NCBI GenBank assembly: GCA_002304735.1 | Contig: DBIU01000024.1 | Location: forward strand, 1-6,145 | Direction: 5' to 3' | DNA length: 6,145 nt | Source: Ruminococcaceae bacterium UBA794 | Lineage (GTDB): Bacteria; Bacillota; Clostridia; Oscillospirales; Ruminococcaceae | Shown: positions 1 through 6,129 of the stretch, in pieces | How positions within the stretch are numbered: the stretch's first letter is position 1 | Layout: the number at the start of each line of letters is the position of its first letter | The notes under the pieces: model-generated | Told to the model about the DNA's origin: nothing | Database searches by the model: none | What the model saw: only the letters and a program-made list of their open reading frames with translations | Position numbers and translations under genes: made by a program

Positions 1-80
1 TTAAGCGCTTCGCGGTGCAACGCTACAACTTTGTGCGATGTGCGGTTCTCTTGCCGAGTTTGGTGCTTTGCCGCGAAGCG
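1..80 (-). repeat. Left copy of a roughly 80-base intergenic repeat element
   Basis: The element has internal terminal inverted repeats CGCTTCGCGG (6-15) and CCGCGAAGCG (71-80). It matches the reverse complement of 6002-6080 in three blocks: 15 of 15 bases at 1-15, 13 of 14 at 30-43 and 26 of 27 at 54-80. The blocks are separated by two divergent stretches of nearly equal length. It starts at the window edge and probably continues leftwards. No coding capacity is seen. The block mosaic suggests a REP- or MITE-like interspersed element; the family is not recognised. Strand is set relative to the right copy. Confidence 0.8.
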
Positions 81-111
81 AAAGGTGTGCACGAGAGAAC
101 CGCAGGTTCTC
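41..111 (+). other. Two competing hairpins in the purB leader
   Basis: TGCGGTTCTCT (41-51) is perfectly complementary to AGAGAACCGCA (94-104). The same right arm also contains GAGAACC (95-101), which pairs perfectly with GGTTCTC (105-111) across the loop GCA. Both helices use bases 95-101, so they exclude each other. The first encloses the conserved right part of the left repeat element. No U-run follows either helix, so a classic attenuator is not shown. Whether the region is transcribed with purB is unknown. Confidence 0.5.
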
Positions 112-123
112 CCTGTCACGCTG

Positions 124-147
124 CTTTTCTTCAGAAAAAGGTCTTAA
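124..147 (+). repeat. Degenerate copy of the AAAAAGGTCTTAA hairpin module
   Basis: Bases 125-147 match, in reverse-complement orientation, 23 of 23 bases of the hairpin at 5946-5979. The outer left arm (CTTAAGACC in the intact form) is absent here, leaving only a 5-bp stem TTTTC/GAAAA around a TTCA loop. It therefore looks like a decayed half of a once longer palindrome. It lies about 50 bases before the purB ribosome binding site. Confidence 0.75.
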
Positions 148-148
148 G

Positions 149-161
149 CCGCCGGAGGCAC
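149..161 (-). repeat. CCGCCGGAGGCAC block, left copy
   Basis: A 13-base block exactly matching the reverse complement of 5884-5896. It follows the degenerate hairpin just as the right copy adjoins the hairpin region in mirror order. It is the innermost module of the left flank, ending 24 bases before the purB ribosome binding site. Confidence 0.7.
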
Positions 162-184
162 TACCCAAACCGTAAATAATTCAT

Positions 185-190
185 AAGGAG
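185..190 (+). promoter_or_regulatory. Ribosome binding site of purB
   Basis: AAGGAG, followed by an 8-base AT-rich spacer before the ATG at 199. This is close to ideal for a low/moderate-GC Gram-positive and fixes the purB start. Confidence 0.85.
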
Positions 191-198
191 ATATAAAT

Positions 199-1635
199 AT
201 GGCAAAGAATTACAACAGCTACGAAAGCCCGTTCTGCACGCGTTATGCGAGCAAGGAGATGCAGTACATTTTCTCCGCGGACAAGAAATTCACTACCTGG
301 CGCAAGCTTTGGGTTGCGCTTGCGCGCGGCGAGATGAAGCTCGGTCTGAACGTAACCGAGGAGCAGGTCAAGGAGCTTGAAGCGCACGTTGAGGACGTGA
401 ACTATGACGTTGCGGAGGCGCGCGAAAAAATCGTCCGCCACGACGTTATGTCGCACGTTTACGCTTACGGACAGCAATGCCCGAAAGCCGCGGGAATAAT
501 TCATCTCGGCGCGACTTCGTGCTATGTCGGCGACAACACCGATGTAATTATAATGCGCGACGCGCTGCTTCTGGTGAAGAAAAAGCTCTTGAACGTCATC
601 GCAAATCTCGCGAAATTCGCCGAGCAGTACAAAAATATGCCCTGTATGGCGTATACGCACCTCCAGCCCGCTCAGCCGACGACAGTCGGAAAGCGCGCCA
701 CGCTTTGGATTAACGAGCTTCTGATGGACTATGACGAGGTTGACTACCGCATAAAGAACCTCAAGCTTCTCGGTCAGAAAGGCACTACCGGCACTCAGGC
801 TTCGTTCGTTGAGCTGTTCGGCGGCGACTCCGCGAAAATAAAGCGGCTCGAGAAGATGATTGCCGAGGAAATGGGCTTTGAGGAGTGCGTTCCCGTAAGC
901 GGTCAGACGTATTCCCGCAAGGTTGACGCGCAAATTCTCGCGACGCTTTCGGGTATCGCGCAGACCTGCTCGAAATTCTCGAACGATTTGCGTATACTTC
1001 AGAGCTTCGAGGAAATGGGTGAGCCGTTCGAGAAGAACCAGATAGGCTCGTCGGCAATGCCCTACAAGCGCAATCCTATGCGCTCCGAGAGAATAACCTC
1101 GCTTGCACGCTACGTTATGATAGACGCGCTCAATCCCGCGTTTACGGCGGGAACGCAGTGGTTCGAGAGAACGCTCGACGACAGCGCTAACAAGCGAATT
1201 TCCGTGGCGGAGAGCTTCCTCGGCGTCGACGCGATTTTGAACATAATGATGAACGTAACGGACGGAATCGAGGTTTATCCCGAAATGGTGAAGCGCCGCC
1301 TTATGACGAAGCTTCCGTTTATGGCTACCGAGAATATTATGATGAAGGTAGTCGAGAACGGCGGAAATCGCCAGCAGCTTCACGAGGAGCTTAGAACGCA
1401 CTCTCAGGCTGCGGCGCAGAAGATGAGAAACGGCGGCGAAAACGACCTCGTGGACAGGATTGCCGCAGACCCGATGTTCAACATAACAAAGGAAGAAATC
1501 GAAGCCGTTCTGCGCCCCGAGCTTTACGTCGGACGCGCGCCGGAGCAGGTTGAGGAGTTTCTCGCGGAGTTCATCAAGCCTATTCTTGAGGAAAACAAGG
1601 CGCTTCTCGGCGAAAAGGCGGAGCTTTCCGTTTAA
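199..1635 (+). CDS. purB: Adenylosuccinate lyase (vertebrate-like long form)
   Basis: Cytosolic enzyme of purine synthesis. It removes fumarate from SAICAR to give AICAR and from adenylosuccinate to give AMP. The 478-residue protein shows the full fumarase/aspartase-superfamily layout. HLGATSCYVGDNTD (H102-D115) is the first active-site region. THLQPAQP (T153-P160) holds H154, the expected general acid. GTTGTQASF lies at 195-203. The signature loop GSSAMPYKRNP (283-293) has S284 as the expected general base by superfamily analogy. WFERTLDDSANKR (321-333) completes the second conserved region. Length and motif wording resemble vertebrate ADSL (about 480 residues) more than the roughly 430-residue Bacillus type; this comparison is from memory. 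The ATG at 199 has a strong ribosome binding site. It is the first gene of the block, with recJ starting 25 bases after its stop. No catalytic residue appears missing. There is no signal peptide or membrane segment. No PurR box or purine riboswitch was recognised upstream. Identification is very secure. Confidence 0.97.
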   Translation: MAKNYNSYESPFCTRYASKEMQYIFSADKKFTTWRKLWVALARGEMKLGLNVTEEQVKELEAHVEDVNYDVAEAREKIVRHDVMSHVYAYGQQCPKAAGIIHLGATSCYVGDNTDVIIMRDALLLVKKKLLNVIANLAKFAEQYKNMPCMAYTHLQPAQPTTVGKRATLWINELLMDYDEVDYRIKNLKLLGQKGTTGTQASFVELFGGDSAKIKRLEKMIAEEMGFEECVPVSGQTYSRKVDAQILATLSGIAQTCSKFSNDLRILQSFEEMGEPFEKNQIGSSAMPYKRNPMRSERITSLARYVMIDALNPAFTAGTQWFERTLDDSANKRISVAESFLGVDAILNIMMNVTDGIEVYPEMVKRRLMTKLPFMATENIMMKVVENGGNRQQLHEELRTHSQAAAQKMRNGGENDLVDRIAADPMFNITKEEIEAVLRPELYVGRAPEQVEEFLAEFIKPILEENKALLGEKAELSV

Positions 1636-1646
1636 CGGCATTGAAC

Positions 1647-1651
1647 AGGGG
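1647..1651 (+). promoter_or_regulatory. Ribosome binding site deciding the TTG start of recJ
   Basis: AGGGG lies 9 bases before the TTG at 1661. It is a weaker Shine-Dalgarno match than that of purB and is paired with a rare start codon, so lower translation of recJ than purB is plausible. It lies wholly within the purB-recJ gap. Confidence 0.6.
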
Positions 1652-1660
1652 TAAGAAATT

Positions 1661-3667
1661 TTGAGAAAATGGATTGTTCCCGAGGCGGGCGCGGCGGACG
1701 GTGAAATGTGCGCGGAATACGGCGAATTTCTCGGCAGGATACTCGCGTCGCGCGGGATACGCACGAAAAAGGCTGCCGAAAGGTTTCTCGGAGAGGGAGA
1801 TTTCTTCGAGGGCGAGCCGCCCGCGGACCTTGAAAAAGCGGTTGAAGCGATTTCCGAGGCGCTTGAAAGCGGCGAGAAAATCACGGTTTACGGCGACTAC
1901 GACTGCGACGGCGTGACAAGCACGGTTATGCTGTATCACTATCTCGACACGCTCGGCGCGGAGGTTGAGTTTTACATTCCCGAGCGCTCCGAGGGCTTCG
2001 GAATGAATATTCCCGCGCTTAAGAGGATTATCGACGGCGGAACGGGACTTATCGTTACCGTGGATAACGGAATAAACGCGCTTGAGGAAGCCGAATACAT
2101 CAAGGAACGCGGCGCAAGGCTCGTTGTCACGGACCATCATCAGCCCGGCGAAACGCTGCCCGTGTGCGAGGCGTGCGTTGACCCGAACCGCCGCGACGAT
2201 TATTCGCAGTTTAAGGACCTTTGCGGCGCGGGAGTCGTGCTGAAGCTGCTCTGTGCGCTCGAGGAGGACAAGGAATACGTTCTGTCGCAGTACGCGGACC
2301 TTGCGATGGTCGGCACAATCGGCGATGTAATGCCGCTTCGCGGTGAAAACAGGTTTATCGTGAAAAAGGGGCTCGAGCTTCTCAAAAACGCGGGAAACGA
2401 GGGCTTGAAAAAGCTGATTTACACGGTCGGACTGTCGCCGAAAAGCGTGACTTCAACCGATATCGCGTATAAAATCTGCCCCGCGATAAACTCGGCTGGA
2501 CGCGTTGAGTCCGCCGAAAAAGCCGCGCGGCTGCTTCTCGCGGAAACGCAGAACGACGCTGCAAGGCTCTGCGAGAACGTTGCCGAGCTTAACGCAAAAC
2601 GGCGCGAAATCGAGCGCAAAATCACCGACGATATCGCGAAAATGCTCGAAAACGACCCGAAAATCCTCGCAAAACGCGTGATTTTTCTCGCGGGCGAGGG
2701 CTGGAGCGCGGGAGTTATCGGGATTGTGTGCGCGAGGATTGCCGAGAAATACGGCAAACCGACGATTGTCGCGGCAATTGAAAACGGAGTTGCACGCGGC
2801 TCGTGCAGAAGCGTGGGGAATTTCTCGATTTACGGTCTGCTGAACTATTGTTCGGGCTATCTGACAAAATTCGGCGGACACCCGATGGCGGGAGGATTTT
2901 CGGTAAAGGTTGAGGATATCGGCGAATTTAAGCGGAAAATCGACGAGTATACGCTCGCGAATTACCCGATAATGCCGACAGCCGAGCTTTTCGCGGATAT
3001 GCGCGCGGACGGAAACGCCCTCACGGTCGGGAATATCGGCGCGCTTGAAAAGCTCGAACCGTTCGGCGAGGGCTGCGAAAGGCCCGTTTTTCTGCTTGAA
3101 AACTGCGAGCTGCTGTCGAAAAGACCGCTAAAGGACGGGAAGTACATTTCGTTCGACGTGAAAACGGGCGGGAAAACGCTCCGCGCGGTTTCGTTCAGGA
3201 TAAGCTACGGCGAATTTGCCGCTGAAATCGGCGACAGGCTCGATATTGTCGCGGGCGCGGAAATCAACGAGTACAACGGCGCGAAAAGCGTTCAGCTTCG
3301 GCTTGTGGACTATCGTCCGGCGGGCTTCCGCGAGGACAGGTTTTTCGCGGCAAAACGCGTAAGCGAGGCAATCGCGCGCGGCGAGGGCTTTGACAGGCGG
3401 CTTGCGCCGAGGGTTATCCCGCAGAGCCGCGAGGATTTGATGAGGATTTACGACCTGCTTCGGCGCAACAACGGCAGGCTCACGCTCGAACAGCTCGCCG
3501 TGTTCGACGGAACGGTGAATTACTGTATGCTGAAGGTCGCCGCAGACGCGTTCTGCGAGGCGGAAATGGCGCGTTTCGACGGCGAACGCGTGCGGCTTGT
3601 TCCCGCGAAAGAAAAACGCGATTTGTTCGCAAGCGGGCTTTTAGCAAGGCTTTCCAAGGCGGATTGA
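1661..3667 (+). CDS. recJ: Single-stranded-DNA-specific 5'-3' exonuclease RecJ
   Basis: DHH-family nuclease that degrades single-stranded DNA from 5' ends in recombination and repair; it acts on chromosomal DNA in the cytoplasm. The 668 residues contain the DHH phosphoesterase motifs: YGDYDCDG (77-84), VDNG with D135, the name-giving DHH at 158-160, LCGAGVV (187-193) and GTIGDVMP with D222. The DHHA1 domain follows, with GEGWSAGVIG (345-354) and GGHPMAGG (405-412). An OB-fold-like DNA-binding region spans roughly 435-550. A C-terminal region of about 100 residues (about 560-668) looks like the helical extension of longer Bacillota RecJ proteins. The protein is longer than E. coli RecJ (577) and shorter than B. 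subtilis RecJ (about 786). The start is TTG: an in-frame stop lies at 1652-1654, and the encoded RKWIVP matches the usual RecJ N-terminus. The next in-frame ATG (1706) would remove this. The gene sits 25 bases after purB and 33 before rsh, so co-transcription is likely. All metal-binding motifs look intact. Confidence 0.96.
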   Translation: MRKWIVPEAGAADGEMCAEYGEFLGRILASRGIRTKKAAERFLGEGDFFEGEPPADLEKAVEAISEALESGEKITVYGDYDCDGVTSTVMLYHYLDTLGAEVEFYIPERSEGFGMNIPALKRIIDGGTGLIVTVDNGINALEEAEYIKERGARLVVTDHHQPGETLPVCEACVDPNRRDDYSQFKDLCGAGVVLKLLCALEEDKEYVLSQYADLAMVGTIGDVMPLRGENRFIVKKGLELLKNAGNEGLKKLIYTVGLSPKSVTSTDIAYKICPAINSAGRVESAEKAARLLLAETQNDAARLCENVAELNAKRREIERKITDDIAKMLENDPKILAKRVIFLAGEGWSAGVIGIVCARIAEKYGKPTIVAAIENGVARGSCRSVGNFSIYGLLNYCSGYLTKFGGHPMAGGFSVKVEDIGEFKRKIDEYTLANYPIMPTAELFADMRADGNALTVGNIGALEKLEPFGEGCERPVFLLENCELLSKRPLKDGKYISFDVKTGGKTLRAVSFRISYGEFAAEIGDRLDIVAGAEINEYNGAKSVQLRLVDYRPAGFREDRFFAAKRVSEAIARGEGFDRRLAPRVIPQSREDLMRIYDLLRRNNGRLTLEQLAVFDGTVNYCMLKVAADAFCEAEMARFDGERVRLVPAKEKRDLFASGLLARLSKAD

Positions 3668-3687
3668 CCAAAAGCAAAATTATTAAT

Positions 3688-3694
3688 GGAAGTG
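3688..3694 (+). promoter_or_regulatory. Ribosome binding site that favours the 3701 start of rsh
   Basis: GGAAGTG with a 6-base spacer AATTTT before ATG 3701. It begins at the G of the upstream in-frame ATG (3686-3688), so the longer start would place the ribosome binding site inside the reading frame. Upstream of 3686 the sequence is A/T-rich with no Shine-Dalgarno match. Confidence 0.65.
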
Positions 3695-3700
3695 AATTTT

Positions 3701-5872
3701 ATGGATAACGTAACAATCGACGACCTTATGAAGCGGGTTATTGCCGCCGACAAGCAGTATGACGCGGAAAAAATCCGCCGCGCCTATGAGCTTGCGGAAA
3801 AGGCTCACGAGGGTCAGATGCGCTCGTCCGGCGAAAAATATATAACTCACCCGCTCTCCGTCGCGATGATTTTGATGGACTACTATATGGACACCGACAC
3901 AATCTGCGCGGCGCTTTTGCACGACGTTGTCGAGGATACCGGAATAGAGCTTGAGGAAATCAAGAAAAAATTCGGCGACGACGTTGCGCTTTTGGTTGAC
4001 GGCGTAACGAAAATCGGAAAGGTTCCTCTTAACACGAAAGAAGAACAGCAAGCCGAAAATATCCGCAAAATCCTTATGGCGATGAGCAAGGATATCCGCG
4101 TTATCATCATAAAGCTCGCCGACCGCCTCCACAATATGCGCACGCTCTACGCGCGGCCTCCGGAAAAGCAGCTTAAAACCTCGCTTGAAACGATGAATTT
4201 CTACGCGCCGATAGCGCACCGTCTTGGTATGAGCGACGTTAAGGACGAAATGGAAACCATTGCCATTCACTACCTCGACCCGTTCGGAGCGCAGGAAGTC
4301 GAGCGCCTGCTCGACCTGCACAAGGAGCAGCGCGACACGTTTATCGGCAAAATTATCGCGAGAATACGCGAGAGAATTACCGATATCGAGCCGCCGCCTG
4401 TTATCGAGGGCCGCGTAAAGTCGGTTTACAGCATCTACAAGAAAATGTATCTCAAAAACAAGCCGTTTGACGAGATTTACGATATTTACGCAGTGAGAAT
4501 TATCGTGCAGACGGTAATCGAGTGCTATAACGTTCTCGGCGTAATCCACGACCTGTTCAACCCCCTGCCCTATCGCTTCAAGGACTATATCGCAACCCCG
4601 AAGCCAAACCGCTATCAGTCGCTTCACACAACGGTTATCGGAAAAGAGGGTATTCCGTTTGAAGTTCAGATAAGAACAGTCGAGATGCACAATACCGCGC
4701 AGTACGGTATCGCGGCGCACTGGAAATATAAGGCGGGACTCAAGGGCAATGTCGCGGGAGAAAAGCGCTTTGATTGGATAAGACAGCTTCTGGAGCGTCA
4801 GCAGGAGTCCGACGACGTTGAACAGATAACCGAAGCTATCAAAAACGACTTGTCGCAGGACGAGGTTTTCGTGTTCTCGCCAAAGGGCGATATTTTCACG
4901 CTTCCGCTCGGCGCGAACGTTATAGATTTCGCGTATGCCGTTCATTCCGAGGTCGGGAATAAAATGACGGGCGCGAAGGTCGGCGGACGAATGGTGCCGT
5001 TTGATTATCAGGTGAAAACGGGCGATATCGTCGAGATTTTCACAAGCGGCTCGCCGAATTACGGTCCGAACCGAAACTGGATGAATATTGCCAAAACGAC
5101 CGAAGCAAAGGCGAAAATACGCTCGTGGTTCAAAAGAGAGCGCCGCGATGAAAATATTGAGCGCGGTAAAGAGGAAATCGAGCGCGAATTTAAGCGCAAT
5201 ACAATCCCGCTTGAGGAGGGTATTCTGAAAGAAGCCGCGGCGCGCGCGCACGTTGACACGGTTGACGATTTGTACGCGGCGGTGGGCTACGGCGGCGTTT
5301 CGACGTCAAAGATAATTCAGCGAATTAAGGACAGCCAAGCCCGTGCGCAGGCGGCAGCCCCCGCAATGCTCACGAGCGATGAGAATATTGAACAAACCAA
5401 CACGAGAAGCCGCAAAAAGGGCGTTATCGTCGAGGGCGTGGACAACTGCCTGATAAAGTTCGCGCAGTGCTGCAATCCGCTTCCCGGCGACCCGATAATC
5501 GGCTTCGTAACGCGCGGTTTCGGCGTTTCGATACACAAACAGGACTGCGTTAACGTTCTCAATAATATGGACAGCGAGGAAAACCGCGCACGCTGGATTA
5601 AGGCTTCGTGGGCAGGCGAGGATAACGCTTCATACCGCGCTACAATCGACATTATAGCCGAGCAAACTTCCTCAGTTATCGCCGATATTACAGCCGCTAT
5701 CGCAGCAAACCACATTCCGCTGCACGAAATGAATATGCATCGGCTGAAAAACGGGAACACAAATCTCGTTATCACCATCGAAATCGCAGGAGTTGAGCAG
5801 CTCGGCAACGTTATGATGCGACTTAGAAAAATACCCGGCGTTATCTCGGCGGATAGAACGGGAAAGCAGTAA
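3701..5872 (+). CDS. relA: Bifunctional (p)ppGpp synthetase/hydrolase, RelA/SpoT (Rsh) family
   Basis: Long Rsh enzyme of the stringent response. It makes (p)ppGpp from ATP and GDP/GTP at starved ribosomes and hydrolyses it back. Numbered from 3701 (723 residues). The HD hydrolase domain has H50, H74-D75, E78-D79 and D141 (in LADRLHNMR), all expected metal/catalytic residues. The synthetase domain (about 220-340) has D261, RFKD at 292-295, YQSLHT at 305-310 and the catalytic-type Glu E321 in FEVQIRT. The RFKD form is that of bifunctional Rel/SpoT, rather than the acidic form of hydrolase-dead RelA. A TGS domain (387 to about 450) follows, then a helical linker, a Cys zinc-finger-like region (C590-C591, H612, C616) and a C-terminal ACT domain (about 645-723). 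Start choice: GGAAGTG sits 6 bases before ATG 3701. The in-frame ATG at 3686 (five more residues) has no ribosome binding site and overlaps this one. Known orthologues neighbour recJ in Bacillota. The alternative symbol rel is equally valid. Confidence 0.96.
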   Translation: MDNVTIDDLMKRVIAADKQYDAEKIRRAYELAEKAHEGQMRSSGEKYITHPLSVAMILMDYYMDTDTICAALLHDVVEDTGIELEEIKKKFGDDVALLVDGVTKIGKVPLNTKEEQQAENIRKILMAMSKDIRVIIIKLADRLHNMRTLYARPPEKQLKTSLETMNFYAPIAHRLGMSDVKDEMETIAIHYLDPFGAQEVERLLDLHKEQRDTFIGKIIARIRERITDIEPPPVIEGRVKSVYSIYKKMYLKNKPFDEIYDIYAVRIIVQTVIECYNVLGVIHDLFNPLPYRFKDYIATPKPNRYQSLHTTVIGKEGIPFEVQIRTVEMHNTAQYGIAAHWKYKAGLKGNVAGEKRFDWIRQLLERQQESDDVEQITEAIKNDLSQDEVFVFSPKGDIFTLPLGANVIDFAYAVHSEVGNKMTGAKVGGRMVPFDYQVKTGDIVEIFTSGSPNYGPNRNWMNIAKTTEAKAKIRSWFKRERRDENIERGKEEIEREFKRNTIPLEEGILKEAAARAHVDTVDDLYAAVGYGGVSTSKIIQRIKDSQARAQAAAPAMLTSDENIEQTNTRSRKKGVIVEGVDNCLIKFAQCCNPLPGDPIIGFVTRGFGVSIHKQDCVNVLNNMDSEENRARWIKASWAGEDNASYRATIDIIAEQTSSVIADITAAIAANHIPLHEMNMHRLKNGNTNLVITIEIAGVEQLGNVMMRLRKIPGVISADRTGKQ

Positions 5873-5883
5873 AACGCGCTCCG

Positions 5884-5896
5884 GTGCCTCCGGCGG
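5884..5896 (+). repeat. GTGCCTCCGGCGG block, right copy
   Basis: Exact 13-base inverted partner of 149-161, beginning 11 bases after the rsh stop codon. It is the innermost module of the right flank. Confidence 0.7.
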
Positions 5897-5900
5897 GGGA

Positions 5901-5936
5901 CGCTTCGCTTCAGTCAGTCGCTTCGCTCCAGTCGCT
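5901..5936 (+). repeat. Two tandem 18-base units
   Basis: Units 5901-5918 and 5919-5936 agree at 15 of 18 positions; both start CGCTTCGCT and contain CAGTC. The second unit runs into the CCCGCGGG palindrome. The octamer core CGCTTCGC also occurs at the ends of the larger repeat element, suggesting related sequence stock. Confidence 0.65.
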
Positions 5937-5945
5937 CCCGCGGGG
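5930..5945 (+). repeat. AGTCGCTCCCGCGGGG, left arm of a 16-base inverted repeat
   Basis: Perfect (16 of 16) inverted match to 6130-6145, about 185 bases away. It includes the self-complementary CCCGCGGG (5937-5944) and abuts the hairpin at 5946-5979 directly. Confidence 0.85.
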
Positions 5946-5979
5946 TTTAAGACCTTTTTCTGAAGAAAAAGGTCTTAAA
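5946..5979. repeat. Intact palindromic hairpin, 15-bp stem with TGAA loop
   Basis: TTTAAGACCTTTTTC (5946-5960) pairs perfectly with 5965-5979 around the tetraloop TGAA. It lies 73 bases after the rsh stop, so it would fold at the 3' end of the operon transcript. It could help end or protect the transcript. However, no T-run directly follows the stem on either strand and the stem is AT-rich, so it is not a canonical intrinsic terminator. It is the full-length form of the module at 124-147. Confidence 0.8.
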
Positions 5980-5984
5980 AATCT

Positions 5985-6089
5985 AAAAAGACTTTTTATG
6001 ACGCTTCGCGGCAAAGCACCAAACTTGGTTAATGCACTGCACATCGCGCAAACTCGGGAAGTGAACCGCGAAGCGCTTAAAGTCTTTTT
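5985..6089 (+). repeat. Right copy of the intergenic repeat element, with extended terminal inverted repeats
   Basis: The ends are AAAAAGACTTT (5985-5995) and its exact complement AAAGTCTTTTT (6079-6089). Just inside are CGCTTCGCGG (6002-6011) and CCGCGAAGCG (6066-6075). Together these make an interrupted terminal inverted repeat of about 26 bases around a 54-base centre. The central part holds two blocks shared with the left copy (6002-6028 and 6039-6052). It has no open reading frame. Length, palindromic ends and lack of coding capacity are MITE-like. No convincing target-site duplication is visible, so transposition is not shown. Confidence 0.75.
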
Positions 6090-6095
6090 GGAGGT

Positions 6096-6129
6096 CTTGG
6101 AACCTTTTTCTTCAGAAAAAGGTTCTAAG
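6096..6129. repeat. Second intact hairpin, 15-bp stem with TTCA loop
   Basis: CTTGGAACCTTTTTC (6096-6110) pairs with 6115-6129, with one G-T wobble (6099/6126). It is the same family as the hairpin at 5946-5979 but in the opposite orientation. Paired changes in the stem (GACC/GGTC there, GAACC/GGTTC here) keep it closed. It is followed at once by CCCCGCGGGAGCGACT. Confidence 0.75.

Noticed and set aside
171..198. Possible -10 boxes (TAAATAAT, TATAAA) upstream of purB
   Set aside because: No convincing -35 sequence lies at proper spacing, and TATAAA overlaps the ribosome-binding region. AT-richness before a start codon is expected anyway.
1..198. Purine riboswitch or PurR box ahead of purB
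   Set aside because: I could not find the conserved purine-riboswitch junction sequences or paired PurR-type boxes in the leader.
477..713. Short + strand frame inside purB
   Set aside because: It is entirely inside purB in another frame, with Arg/Ala-rich low-quality translation.
181..1884. Very long open frame on the - strand across purB and the start of recJ
   Set aside because: It is antisense to an unmistakable purB with intact motifs. Its translation is rich in Arg, Leu, Val and His without recognisable domains, and it arises from the strong codon bias of the sense gene.
3683..5251. Long open frame on the - strand across rsh
   Set aside because: It mirrors the rsh coding frame, has no recognisable domain and no separate ribosome binding site support. 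It is another bias shadow.
5971..6098. GGTCTT on both sides of the right repeat element as a target-site duplication
   Set aside because: The copies (5971-5976, 6093-6098) are not at the element ends, and GGTCTT is part of the hairpin family sequence, so the match is not independent evidence.
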